A DNA stretch of 64,000 nucleotides from Candidatus Latescibacterota bacterium (GTDB taxonomy: Bacteria; JAAXHH01), in contig JAJEEG010000006.1 of assembly GCA_022821085.1 (NCBI GenBank), positions 518,405 through 582,404 on the forward strand, written 5' to 3'. Both the position numbers and the translations under genes were made by a program. The stretch's first letter is position 1; every line of letters begins with the position of its first letter. Shown one piece after another: positions 44,171 to 52,867 of the stretch. The notes beneath the pieces are model-generated. The model did not search any database. It had not been told where the DNA came from and saw only the letters and a list, made by a program, of their open reading frames with translations.

Positions 44171-44932
44171 TCACAGTCCCATGGCGTTCATGTTGCGGTA
44201 ACTGATGGCGATGCTGTCGAAGGGATCGCCGGCGCAGGTGTCCTGCTCGACGACGTACCACTGGGCTCCAGCGGTTTCGCAGGCGGCGACGATGCCTTCC
44301 CAGTTCATGTTCCCCTCGCCGATCTCGGCCATCGTCTGTTCCCTGCCCGACACACCCAGGTCCTTGAAGTGGATGACCGGGCACCGGTTGCTGACCCGTT
44401 CGATCCAGTGGATCGGATCGCCCCCGCCGTACTGGATCCAGTAGGTATCGATCTCGAAGCACAGCGCGTCGTCGCTGTCCTCCACCAGGATGGCCAGGCC
44501 CGTCCGGTCGCCCACACGCACGAGTTCCGTATGGTGATTGTGATAGCTGAAGGACATGCCGGCTTTCTTCAGCCTGAGCGCCACGACCGACGCGTCCGCC
44601 GCGAACCGGGAGAACCCGTCCGGATCGTCCCAGTAGGACCGCGGCATGGACCCGACGGCGATATGCTCGCATCCCCAGAGGTGGTGTTCCTCGATGACTT
44701 TGTTCGGTTCGTTCTGAAGCCGCTCGAAGGGCACGTGCGTGGCGCAGACGTGCAGGCCGGCGTCCCGGATCATGCTGCCGAGCTCCGCGGGGTCGACGGG
44801 ACCGAGGGCCGAAAGCTGAATATGATCGTAGCCGATGGACTTGACTTTCTCCAGGGTGTCCGCGATGTCGGCCGGTGTCTGCACGAAGTCGCGCAACGTA
44901 TAGAGCGTAACGGCGATTTTGCTGGCAGCCAT
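44171..44932 (-). CDS. Sugar phosphate isomerase/epimerase-like TIM barrel
   Basis: Xylose-isomerase-like protein (AP endonuclease 2 family), 253 residues from ATG 44932, which has a GAAGGAG site; a GTG at 44947 would add five residues. Metal ligands are visible in 'SYHNHHTEL', 'FEIDTYWIQ', 'VIHFKDL' and 'VVEQDTC'. Enzymes of this fold isomerise or epimerise keto sugars. The next gene upstream is a sulfatase, ending 12 bases away. Confidence 0.85.
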   Translation of the reverse strand: MAASKIAVTLYTLRDFVQTPADIADTLEKVKSIGYDHIQLSALGPVDPAELGSMIRDAGLHVCATHVPFERLQNEPNKVIEEHHLWGCEHIAVGSMPRSYWDDPDGFSRFAADASVVALRLKKAGMSFSYHNHHTELVRVGDRTGLAILVEDSDDALCFEIDTYWIQYGGGDPIHWIERVSNRCPVIHFKDLGVSGREQTMAEIGEGNMNWEGIVAACETAGAQWYVVEQDTCAGDPFDSIAISYRNMNAMGL

Positions 44933-44943
44933 CAAGGTCTCCT

Positions 44944-46368
44944 TCACGATTTCAGTTGTTCGAAAGCCGGCGAGTCATCATCCCATTCGCCGCCGACGGG
45001 TCGCAGCTGGCCGGCGCCGGAGACCGGTCTGCCGCGGCCGTCACGCGCCGGTTCGGCATAGCGCTCGAACCAGCCCTCCAACTCGCCGCGCAGCGCCCGG
45101 CGCCTGCCGGAGTATCCGGCATCGTCCGCGAGGTTGGCCCGTTCGTCGGGATCGTTCTCCAGGTCGTACAGTTCGTTGGGTCCGTCGGGATACCGGTGCA
45201 CGTACTTCCACGATTCGGTGCGGATCATGCGGGTGCCGCCGTATTCGTCGAAAACCACGACGTGATCCCGGCCGGAATCGGGCGCTTCGCCCCGGGCCGA
45301 CCGTGCTGACTGGCACATCCAGGCGTCCAGGGCATTACGCCCCGGCAGGTTGCGGTCCCAGGGCACCGGCAGGTCCAGGTAGGACAGGAGCGTGGGCATG
45401 AAATCGTAGGCGCTGATCATTGCCGGCTGCACGGCGCCTACGGGCAGGCGCCCGGGCTGACTGACGAGCGCGGGCACCAGGATGGAGTTCTCGTACATAT
45501 TCAACGGGCTGGTCCCGTTGCCCTTGCCCCAGAACCCGTGGTGTCCCAGGCTGAAACCGTTGTCGCTCAGGAAGACCACCAGGGTGTCTTCGCGGATGCC
45601 GTGATGATCGAGCCGGTCCAACAGCCGGCCGACGTCGAGGTCCATGGCCGTGACGGCCGCAAAGTAACCCTTCAGGCTTTCCCGGTCACCCATGCATTCC
45701 CGGGTCAGGCCGCCCGCCCAGGGGTGGACGGGTTCCTGGGGGCAGGAGTCGAATGGGCAGTCGTCGTAGGAATCGACGAGATCCTGCGGATGTCCCGTCC
45801 ACGGACTGTGCGGCGCAGTGTAGTGGACGCCCAGGCAGAACGGATCGTCCTGGTTGGCGTGGCGGTCGATGAAGGCCAGCGCGTCGTCGGTAATGACGTT
45901 CGTGACGTAACCCGGTTCGGTAACCGGGACGCCGTTGCGGACCATGGGCGCATCATTGTAGGGCCCGCCGCCGAACTGGTGGGTAAACCAGTGGGAGAAC
46001 CCGTGCTGGGGCAGGGTGCTGTTGCCCAGGTGCCACTTGCCGCTGAGGCCGCATCTCCAGCCGTGGGCCGCGAGCACATCGGTATACGCCGTTTCTCCTT
46101 CGAGATAGGATGCCGCGCCCTCACCGACGTTGCCTCCTTTGATCCAGTCGTGCACGCCGTGCTGGGAGGGGATCCGGCCGGTCAGCAGCGTCGCGCGGCT
46201 CGGGGAGCAGACGGGCGTGGCCACGAAGAACCGGTCGAAACGAACCCCGGTCTCCGCAATCCGGTCGATGTGTGGCGTGCGGATTTCCCCGTTGCCGTAA
46301 CAGCCCGCCGCCCAGACGCCCTGGTCGTCGGTAAGGATGCAGAGCACGTTCGGTCGCGATGTCGCCAT
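44944..46368 (-). CDS. Type I sulfatase
   Basis: A 474-residue sulfatase with the formylglycine signature 'VCSPSRATLLTGR' (about residues 53-65), the metal site 'ILTDDQG', 'SGKWHLGN' and 'FLSDNGFSLGHHGFWGKG'. No signal peptide is visible. Compared with the choline-sulfatase-like gene at 27-29 kb it looks more like sugar- or mucin-acting sulfatases, but the substrate is uncertain. It leads the four-gene run down to the DUF6785 gene. Confidence 0.88.
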   Translation of the reverse strand: MATSRPNVLCILTDDQGVWAAGCYGNGEIRTPHIDRIAETGVRFDRFFVATPVCSPSRATLLTGRIPSQHGVHDWIKGGNVGEGAASYLEGETAYTDVLAAHGWRCGLSGKWHLGNSTLPQHGFSHWFTHQFGGGPYNDAPMVRNGVPVTEPGYVTNVITDDALAFIDRHANQDDPFCLGVHYTAPHSPWTGHPQDLVDSYDDCPFDSCPQEPVHPWAGGLTRECMGDRESLKGYFAAVTAMDLDVGRLLDRLDHHGIREDTLVVFLSDNGFSLGHHGFWGKGNGTSPLNMYENSILVPALVSQPGRLPVGAVQPAMISAYDFMPTLLSYLDLPVPWDRNLPGRNALDAWMCQSARSARGEAPDSGRDHVVVFDEYGGTRMIRTESWKYVHRYPDGPNELYDLENDPDERANLADDAGYSGRRRALRGELEGWFERYAEPARDGRGRPVSGAGQLRPVGGEWDDDSPAFEQLKS

Positions 46369-46438
46369 GGACGGCCTCTGGATCGGGTGTTTCCCTGGCA
46401 GGAGATCGGAAGTTGCGGGTTGCAGACGGTTGAAACGG

Positions 46439-46468
46439 GAAATTAGTGCGCCACCGGTGGATTGTCAC
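46439..46468 (-). promoter_or_regulatory. Promoter of the sulfatase operon
   Basis: On the minus strand GTGACA (46468-46463), a 17-base spacer and TAATTTC (46445-46439). Leader of about 65 bases to the sulfatase ATG. Confidence 0.5.
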
Positions 46469-46494
46469 GGACATTATGCCCACCCAATTCGCGT

Positions 46495-46525
46495 TTGCCA
46501 TGCATCCGGCCCATCCCGTATATTG
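46495..46525 (+). promoter_or_regulatory. Candidate promoter of the oxidoreductase gene
   Basis: TTGCCA (46495-46500), 18-base spacer, TATATTG (46519-46525). The -10 lies at the beginning of the first copy of the 40-bp duplication. Confidence 0.4.
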
Positions 46526-46627
46526 TCCCCCGCATAGCCGGCGGGGCGGAGGCGCGGGAGGAACGTGTTGGGATCGCCCGTCGTCACATATTGTCCCCCG
46601 CATAGCGGCGGGGCGGAGGACGCGGGA
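46520..46627. repeat. Direct duplication of about 40 bp in the leader
   Basis: ATATTGTCCCCCGCATAG followed by a GGCGGGGCGGAGG-CGCGGGA block occurs at 46520-46559 and again at 46588-46627. The copies are almost identical and offset by 68 bases. Confidence 0.85.
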
Positions 46628-46681
46628 CGAGCGCGTGGGGAATGAGCCCGCGTGGTATGGGTGCGGGCGCGGAGAATCACC

Positions 46682-47713
46682 GTGATACGAACGGGCATCG
46701 TGGGCTACGGACTGGCGGGACGGCTTTTCCACGCCTACCTGGTTTCGCGGACCGAGGGGATGAAACTCGTCGCCGTTGCCAGCCGGGACCCTGAACGCCG
46801 GGCGCAGGCGCATCAGGACGGGTCCGTGGATACCTACAAGACCCTGACCGATCTCCTGGCGGACGACCGCATCCAGTTGATCATCCTGGCCACGCCTCAC
46901 CACACCCACGCGTCCCTGGCCATCGAGGCCATGGAGGCCGGGAGACACGTGGTCGTCGACAAGGTCATGTGCCTGTCGGCCGCCGAGGCCGAGGAAATGA
47001 TCGCGGTCGGCCGGCGGCGCGGAGTCATGCTGAGCGTTTTCCACAACCGCCGCTGGGATTGGGGCTATCTGACCGTGTGCAAGGCAGTGGAGGATGGCCT
47101 GCTTGGCGATCCCTTCCTGGTCGAAAGGGCGGTACACCGGTTCCGGGCTTCCAGGGGCTGGCGGACGAGCCGGGCGGACAGCGGCGGCCTGCTTTACGAC
47201 TGGGGCGCCCATCTGATCGACCAGGGGCTGCAGATGCTGGGCGGGCGTCCCGCAGCAGTCCACTGCAAAGGCCACAAACACCTGTGGGAAGGGGACATAG
47301 AAGATCATGTCACCTGCACGCTGTATTTCGAAACGGGCGCTGAATACCGGATGGAAATCAGCAATCTCTCGCATATTTCGAAGCCTCACTGGTACGTGCT
47401 GGGTACCCGGGGATCCCTCGTAAAGACGGGTCTCGACCCCCAGGAGGACTGGATGAAGAAGGGCAGGATCGAGGACGCGGTGGAGGCACCCGAAGACCGT
47501 GTCCGGGTGGCCGCTGACCGGGACGGGGCGGTAGAAGAGATAATCCTGGATCCGGTGAAAGGAAGTTGGGTGGACTACTATCGAAACATCGCGGCCGTGC
47601 TGACCGACGGCGCCGAACTGGCCGTCCAGCCCCGCGAGATGCTGGAGCTGATGAAGGTACTGAACGCCGCCACGGTGTCCCTGGAAACCGGCCAAGTGGT
47701 TTCGATGAGTTGA
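46682..47713 (+). CDS. Gfo/Idh/MocA family oxidoreductase
   Basis: A 343-residue protein with Rossmann motif 'GIVGYGLAGRLFH'. The usual EKP is 'DKVMCL' (about residue 97): the Lys is kept and Glu and Pro are changed. 'YDWGAHLIDQGLQML' provides the D-x-x-x-H pair. The GTG start at 46682 has a GGAG site; an earlier GTG in frame is possible. It is the first gene of a plus-strand run with DUF1611 and a HisD homologue. Confidence 0.85.
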   Translation: MIRTGIVGYGLAGRLFHAYLVSRTEGMKLVAVASRDPERRAQAHQDGSVDTYKTLTDLLADDRIQLIILATPHHTHASLAIEAMEAGRHVVVDKVMCLSAAEAEEMIAVGRRRGVMLSVFHNRRWDWGYLTVCKAVEDGLLGDPFLVERAVHRFRASRGWRTSRADSGGLLYDWGAHLIDQGLQMLGGRPAAVHCKGHKHLWEGDIEDHVTCTLYFETGAEYRMEISNLSHISKPHWYVLGTRGSLVKTGLDPQEDWMKKGRIEDAVEAPEDRVRVAADRDGAVEEIILDPVKGSWVDYYRNIAAVLTDGAELAVQPREMLELMKVLNAATVSLETGQVVSMS

Positions 47714-47747
47714 GGATCGGCGGGTATCTGCAACCCAGGCGAGTAAT

Positions 47748-48800
47748 ATGCAACCCAGGCGAATGGTAATTCTCACCGAGGGCCAGCTGGGCACGTTCTC
47801 TTCCAAGACGGCCGCGTCACTGGTCCGTTACAAGTCCGACGAGACCGTGGCGGTGCTCGACAGCGTGCACGCCGGCAGGCGGCTGGAAGACGTGCTCGAG
47901 GTGGGAACGGGTATCCCGATCGTGGCGACACTGAAAGAAGCGATGGCCTTTGAACCGACCTCGCTGGTCATCGGCATCGCGACGCCGGGGGGTGTATTGC
48001 CCGATGCCTGGCGGGAAGTCATCCACGAGGCCATCGAGCACGGGCTCGAGGTGGTGAACGGGCTCCATACTTTTCTCAACGAAGACGAAGCCTTCGCCCG
48101 GCATGCCGGGCAGAAAGGGGTGCGGCTGTGGGACGTGCGGCAGCCGCCCGGAGACATGGACGTGGGGCGGCACCAGGTCCACGGCCTCCCGAACCTGCGT
48201 GTACTGACCGTCGGCGCCGACTCCAGCATCGGCAAGAAGATCGCCGCGATCGAAATCGACCGCGCGGCCCGCGAGGCAGGCTGGGACGCGGAGTTCGTGG
48301 CCACCGGGCAGACCGGCATCATGATCGCCGGATCGGGCATCGCGGTGGATACGGTGGCGGCGGACTATGTATCGGGCGCGGTGGAAAGACTCGTGCTGGA
48401 ACGCAGGGACCGGGAACTGCTGGTCATCGAAGGGCAGGGTACGATTCTGCATCCTTCCTATTCGGGCGTTTCGCTCGGGTTGCTCCACGGCGCGGCGCCG
48501 CAGGCCCTGGTCCTGTGCCACCAGCCGGGGAGGGATGTGATGCGCAACCTCCCGGTGGCCGTGCCGTCCTACGCGGAGATGATCACAGCCCACGAGACCA
48601 TTGCCCGGCCCCTGTTCCCCTGCCGTGTCGTGGCCGTGTCGCTCAACTGTTTCGGCATGTCTCTGGACGATGCCAGGCGGGAAGTGGACCGGATCGAAGG
48701 AGAGACCGGGCTCCCGACGACGGACTGCGTGAAATTCGGTTGCGGTCCCATACTCGAAGCGCTTACGCCATTGAGGCACGCGACGAGGAATGCCCCATGA
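47748..48800 (+). CDS. DUF1611 family protein (DgcN-like)
   Basis: A 350-residue protein with a Rossmann-like N-terminal part and a P-loop-like C-terminal part, 'VLTVGADSSIGKKIAAIEI' (about residues 154-172), and 'LLVIEGQGTILHPSYSGV'. In marine bacteria the family includes DgcN, a D-glutamate N-acetyltransferase paired with an enolase-superfamily enzyme. An enolase-superfamily gene occurs here too, at 55 kb, but is not adjacent and looks like an acid-sugar dehydratase. The specific role is open. Confidence 0.78.
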   Translation: MQPRRMVILTEGQLGTFSSKTAASLVRYKSDETVAVLDSVHAGRRLEDVLEVGTGIPIVATLKEAMAFEPTSLVIGIATPGGVLPDAWREVIHEAIEHGLEVVNGLHTFLNEDEAFARHAGQKGVRLWDVRQPPGDMDVGRHQVHGLPNLRVLTVGADSSIGKKIAAIEIDRAAREAGWDAEFVATGQTGIMIAGSGIAVDTVAADYVSGAVERLVLERRDRELLVIEGQGTILHPSYSGVSLGLLHGAAPQALVLCHQPGRDVMRNLPVAVPSYAEMITAHETIARPLFPCRVVAVSLNCFGMSLDDARREVDRIEGETGLPTTDCVKFGCGPILEALTPLRHATRNAP

Positions 48801-48819
48801 TCAGACCAGTGAGGGGAAG

Positions 48820-50163
48820 ATGAACCTGAAGATACTGTCCGCCGAAGAGGCCGGGGCGGGCATCCTGCGGCGGCGGCCGCTGAACGAGGCCATGCACGCG
48901 CCGGAGATCGGAGCACGGAACAGGGAATTGTTCGGCGAGCCCCTGACGGCGGAACAGGCGGTAGCCAGGATCATCGGCGACGTCAGAGATAACGGGGATG
49001 ATGCGGTCAGGCAGTACGCCCGGCTGCTGGACGGAAGCGCCCCGGACGCCTTCGAGGTTCCCCGGTCCGAGATCGACGAGGCGGCGGCATCGCTGCCGTC
49101 CGGGTTGCACGATGCGCTGGAGACCGCGGCCGGCCGCATACGGGACTTCCACGAGCGGCAGCCGGCCGGGTCCTGGACGCACTGGGACGACGAGGGAGGC
49201 ACCGGCCAGATCGTCCGGCCGCTGGACCGGGTAGGCGTCTACGTGCCGGGTGGAGGGGCCGCCTACCCTTCCTCGCTGCTGATGGCCGTGATCCCCGCCC
49301 GGGTCGCGGGCGTACGGGAGGTCGTCGTGGCCACGCCGCCCGGGAGGGACGGCGCGGTGCCGCCTGCCGTGCTGGCCGCGGCTTCAGTGGCGGACGCGGA
49401 CGCGGTCTACCGCATCGGCGGCGCCCAGGCGATCGCGGCGATGGCCCATGGCACCGAAGCGGTTCCCCGGGTCGACAAGATCGTGGGGCCGGGAAACGTC
49501 TTCGTGACCCTGGCCAAGCGCCAGGTGTACGGAATCGTGGATATCGACCAGCTCGCAGGCCCCACCGAGACCCTGCTCATCGCCGACGAGACGGCCAGTC
49601 CGGACCTTGCGGCGGCCGACCTGCTGGCGCAGGCCGAGCACGATACGATGGCGAGCGCCATACTGATCACGCCGTCGTCCACGCTGGCCCTGGCGGTGCA
49701 ACAGGCCGTGGAGGAGCAACTGGCCGAGCTGGACCGGGCGGACACCATCCGTTCATCCCTGGCACGGCATGGAGGGATCGTGCTCGTTTCGGGCCTGGAA
49801 GAGGCGGTCGAACTGGCCAATGGATACGCACCGGAGCACCTGTGCCTGCTGGTGGCGGCTCCCTGGCCGCTGGTGGACCGGGTCCGGCACACGGGGGGGA
49901 TCTTCGTGGGCGAACATTCCTCCGAGGCCCTGGGCGACTACGTAACCGGTCCCAGCCACATCATGCCCACCGGGGGCAGCGCCCGGTTCCATTCCCCCTT
50001 GAGCGTCCGCGATTTCCTGAAGATCACCAGCCTGTTCGCCGTCAACGAAAAGGCGGAAAAACGGTTGGGACCGGCCGCGATCCGGCTTGCCGAGGCCGAA
50101 GGCCTGTCGGCCCACGCAATGGCCATTAGACGGCGGCTTTCGAAAGACCGGAACGGGGACTGA
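48820..50163 (+). CDS. hisD: Histidinol dehydrogenase family protein
   Basis: A 447-residue HisD homologue: 'RVGVYVPGGGAAYPSS', 'KIVGPGNVFVT', zinc and base residues in 'LAQAEHD', 'YAPEHL' (Glu-His pair) and 'GPSHIMPTGGSAR'. ATG 48820 has a GAGGGGA site. No other histidine genes are beside it. HisD relatives outside his operons include sulfopropanediol dehydrogenase (HpsN), and in a sulfatase- and aldolase-rich cluster that alternative deserves attention; the sequence alone does not decide. Confidence 0.85.
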   Translation: MNLKILSAEEAGAGILRRRPLNEAMHAPEIGARNRELFGEPLTAEQAVARIIGDVRDNGDDAVRQYARLLDGSAPDAFEVPRSEIDEAAASLPSGLHDALETAAGRIRDFHERQPAGSWTHWDDEGGTGQIVRPLDRVGVYVPGGGAAYPSSLLMAVIPARVAGVREVVVATPPGRDGAVPPAVLAAASVADADAVYRIGGAQAIAAMAHGTEAVPRVDKIVGPGNVFVTLAKRQVYGIVDIDQLAGPTETLLIADETASPDLAAADLLAQAEHDTMASAILITPSSTLALAVQQAVEEQLAELDRADTIRSSLARHGGIVLVSGLEEAVELANGYAPEHLCLLVAAPWPLVDRVRHTGGIFVGEHSSEALGDYVTGPSHIMPTGGSARFHSPLSVRDFLKITSLFAVNEKAEKRLGPAAIRLAEAEGLSAHAMAIRRRLSKDRNGD

Positions 50164-50234
50164 TCCGTCTGGAACGGGCACTGTTCCCCCGCCGGGTGGC
50201 CGATCCTTGCCCATCCTGCGGCCGATCATGACGG

Positions 50235-50990
50235 TTATCTTCCGACCTCGGCGAGTGCCGCGCGGGCCGCCTGGGCCAGGAACCCCATATCGGTTCCGAG
50301 GGTGATCCACTGGAAGCCTTCCGCGATCCGCTTCCGGTTGGTATCCTTCGAGATGAACGCGTATCCACCGGGCACGCCGAGTTCCTTTCCCCGATCCATG
50401 ATCCCCTTGACGATCTTCTCCATCTCCGGGTGCGTAGGCTGGCCCACGTAGCCATGGGAGGCCGCGAGGTCGTTCGGCCCGACCAGGAAAGCGTCGACGC
50501 CGGGCGTGGTGAGTATGTCGTCCAGGTTCTCCACGGCTTCGACGGTTTCGATCTGGACCATGATGAACGTTTCCTCGTTGGCGGTGCGGAGGTATTCGGC
50601 CAGATCCAGACCGGCGGTATTGAGGAAACGGGCGCCCATTCCGCGGATGCCCATGGGCGGATACTTGGCCGCGCGAACGGCGTACTCCGCCTGCTCCCGG
50701 TTGTTGACCCAGGGAATGATCAGGCCTTCCGCCCCGATGTCCAGCGCCTTCTTGATATGCACCATGTCGTTCCACGGCACGCGGACGAGCGGGGTGACGT
50801 CCCGGCCCCGGGTCGCCTGGATCATTGGATGAAGGATCTCGGCATTCAACGGACCGTGTTCGCCGTCGAACCAGATCCAGTCGAAGGCCAGGTTAGACGC
50901 CAGTTCCACGATGTCGTTACAGGGCGTGCCGACAGATATGCCGTAGGTCACTTCGCCGTTTCGCAGCTTCTCTTTCAGCTTGTTTTTCAT
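50235..50990 (-). CDS. HpcH/HpaI family aldolase
   Basis: Class II pyruvate aldolase, 251 residues from ATG 50990 (site GGGAGAA). Characteristic blocks are 'WIWFDGEHGPLN', 'TPLVRVPWND' (substrate Arg), 'GAEGLIIPWV', 'IMVQIETVEAVEN' (metal Glu) and 'AFLVGPNDLA' (metal Asp). Relatives such as RhmA and GarL cleave 2-keto-3-deoxy sugar acids to pyruvate and an aldehyde. Together with the enolase-superfamily enzyme at 55 kb this suggests a sugar-acid route. Confidence 0.9.
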   Translation of the reverse strand: MKNKLKEKLRNGEVTYGISVGTPCNDIVELASNLAFDWIWFDGEHGPLNAEILHPMIQATRGRDVTPLVRVPWNDMVHIKKALDIGAEGLIIPWVNNREQAEYAVRAAKYPPMGIRGMGARFLNTAGLDLAEYLRTANEETFIMVQIETVEAVENLDDILTTPGVDAFLVGPNDLAASHGYVGQPTHPEMEKIVKGIMDRGKELGVPGGYAFISKDTNRKRIAEGFQWITLGTDMGFLAQAARAALAEVGR

Positions 50991-51049
50991 GGGTTCTCCC
51001 GCGGGCCATCTCGCGATTGGTAAGGTGGTCTTCACGAAGGATTTCACGA

Positions 51050-51079
51050 TTGATTCACAATGCTTCGTTAAGTATATTG
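51050..51079 (+). promoter_or_regulatory. Candidate promoter of the dienelactone hydrolase gene
   Basis: TTGATT (51050-51055), 17-base spacer, TATATTG (51073-51079). Confidence 0.5.
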
Positions 51080-51111
51080 AAACCCGTCGTTCATGGAAAA
51101 CAGTAAATGCC

Positions 51112-51162
51112 CGCAGGCTCCCGGTCCGCCTCCCGGACCGGGGCCTCCTGGTGCGAAAGAAG
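51112..51162. repeat. GC-rich repeat at the start of the hydrolase gene
   Basis: Units related to GGTCCGCCT and GGACCGGGG occupy about 51119-51150 and would encode a Gly/Pro run if translation began at the ATG at 51093. Confidence 0.6.
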
Positions 51163-51164
51163 GG

Positions 51165-52028
51165 GTGAGAACCGTGGCCGGAAAACCATCCAGCAGGTAC
51201 TTTTCAGTGCCCGTCGTTTTCACTGCTTTCATCGTCCTTGCCGTTGCGGCACCGGCGTTCCACGCACAACAGATACCGTATGCGCCGACGTCCGAAGGCG
51301 AGATCCCCGAAGCCATTCTCGGCAAGGCCGGCGCGCCCCGCGGCGGCGACCTGGCCTATTTCGACGAAGATCCGGCCTCGAAAGGATACCTGGCCGAACC
51401 GGAAGGTCCGGGTCCCCGGGGCGCGGTCATCCTGATCCACGAATGGAACGGCCTGGTGGACCGCGTTCGGCAGGTGGCCGACGCGCTGGCCGCGGAGGGC
51501 TACGTCGCCCTGGCGGCCGATCTGTATTCGGGCCGGACGGGGAGCAATCGCGACGAGAACATGGCGCTCGTGCGGGAAACGCTGGACGACATGGACAAGA
51601 TCATCCGCAACCTGGACGCGGCGGCGGCCTACCTGAGATCGCGGCCGGACGTGAACGGAAAGATCGGGGCCATGGGCTGGTGCTACGGCGGCGGGGTCGC
51701 GCTGAGCTACGCCCTGGGCGGTGAGAACCATGACGCCACGGCCATCTTCTACGGACGCCTGCTCGACGATCCCGAGAGACTCGGCGCCATACATCACGAA
51801 ATCTACGGCACCTTCGCCGGGCTCGACCGCGGTCCCTCGCCCGAACAGGTGGAACGCTTCGTCGCCGCGCTCCGCGAGGCCGGCGTGGAGAACGACGTGC
51901 ATATCTACGACGACGTCAACCACGGATTCTGGCTGTACGTGGACCGCGACGCGAATAACGAGGAGCCCGCGCTGGACGCCTGGGAGCGGCTGAAGGCTTA
52001 TCTCAAGCGGACTATCGGGGCTGATTGA
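51165..52028 (+). CDS. Secreted dienelactone hydrolase family protein
   Basis: Alpha/beta hydrolase of the DLH family with a signal peptide (hydrophobic 'VVFTAFIVLAVAAPAF' then 'HAQQ'). The nucleophile Cys is in 'GWCYGGGVAL' and the catalytic His in 'DDVNHGFWL'. The start is uncertain: ATG 51093 lacks a ribosome-binding site and would add a repeat-encoded Gly/Pro N-terminus, so GTG 51165 or 51174 is preferred. The stop overlaps the start of the following PhyH gene (TGATG). Confidence 0.82.
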   Translation: MRTVAGKPSSRYFSVPVVFTAFIVLAVAAPAFHAQQIPYAPTSEGEIPEAILGKAGAPRGGDLAYFDEDPASKGYLAEPEGPGPRGAVILIHEWNGLVDRVRQVADALAAEGYVALAADLYSGRTGSNRDENMALVRETLDDMDKIIRNLDAAAAYLRSRPDVNGKIGAMGWCYGGGVALSYALGGENHDATAIFYGRLLDDPERLGAIHHEIYGTFAGLDRGPSPEQVERFVAALREAGVENDVHIYDDVNHGFWLYVDRDANNEEPALDAWERLKAYLKRTIGAD

Positions 52029-52774
52029 TGGATGCTTTCGAACAGGCCCTCGCCGAAATCGAGACCTTCGGCTTCACCCTGTTGCCGGATGTGCTGACGG
52101 CGTCCCAGATAGCCACGCTTCGTGAGGCGTTGACCCGCGTCGCTGCAGCGCACGGCGAGGCCGGTTACGAGAATCGCGGCGGCACGTCGCTGCTGGTGCG
52201 GAACCTGCCCACCCTGGACCCGGTGTTCCTCCAGATCGTCGATCACCCCGTCGTCCTGCCCATCCTCGAACAGTTGTTGGACAAGACCCTGGTGCTGGGC
52301 AGCCTGAGTTCCCGCATCGTCCGGCCGGGCGACGGTTACCAGGACTTCCACAGCGACATACCGCAGCACATGCTGAACCCGGTGTCCCCCGTGATGATGA
52401 ACACCATCTGGATGCTGGACGATTTCGACGCCGAGATCGGCGGTACGCGCATCGTCCCCGGTTCGCACAAGAGCGGGTGGGCCGGCCCGCCGGAGGGCAT
52501 GGAGGTGCCGCACGTCTACCAGCCGGAGGCTTCCGCGGGCAGCGTGCTGATCTTCAACGGACAGTGCTGGCACGGCGGCGGAGCGAATACCACCGACCGC
52601 AACCGGCACGCCCTGTTCGGGCATTACCGCAAGTCCATGCTCCTCTTCCAGCTCGATCCCCACGACGGTTTCCGGGACGAGTGGTTCGAAGGGCTTTCGC
52701 CCCGGCAGAAGCAGCTTATGCGCATGCAGAAGGGCGTCGGCGCCCGCCACGCGGCGGACGACCACTTGTTGTAA
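52028..52774 (+). CDS. Phytanoyl-CoA dioxygenase (PhyH) family protein
   Basis: Fe(II)/2-oxoglutarate oxygenase of 248 residues. Metal ligands are in 'DFHSDIPQHM' (H-x-D, about residues 107-109) and 'QCWHGGGANTT' (about residue 183). The ATG overlaps the stop of the hydrolase gene, so both are probably made together. The substrate is unknown. Confidence 0.87.
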   Translation: MDAFEQALAEIETFGFTLLPDVLTASQIATLREALTRVAAAHGEAGYENRGGTSLLVRNLPTLDPVFLQIVDHPVVLPILEQLLDKTLVLGSLSSRIVRPGDGYQDFHSDIPQHMLNPVSPVMMNTIWMLDDFDAEIGGTRIVPGSHKSGWAGPPEGMEVPHVYQPEASAGSVLIFNGQCWHGGGANTTDRNRHALFGHYRKSMLLFQLDPHDGFRDEWFEGLSPRQKQLMRMQKGVGARHAADDHLL

Positions 52775-52867
52775 TAGACCACTGGCGCAATCAACCTGGC
52801 CGCCAATCCCTGCGCCGCCCTTTCACAACCGCAATTTGTAGATACTTTGTAGACACTTGGAGAAATC

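Larger units (their letters stand above)
46369..46681. other. 313-base divergent intergenic region
   Basis: It separates the sulfatase operon from the plus-strand oxidoreductase gene. It contains promoters on both strands and a 40-bp direct duplication. No coding sequence is supported. Confidence 0.6.

Noticed and set aside
883-51162. CRISPR array
   Set aside because: The tandem units are 9-21 bp, contiguous and without spacers, and no cas genes are present.
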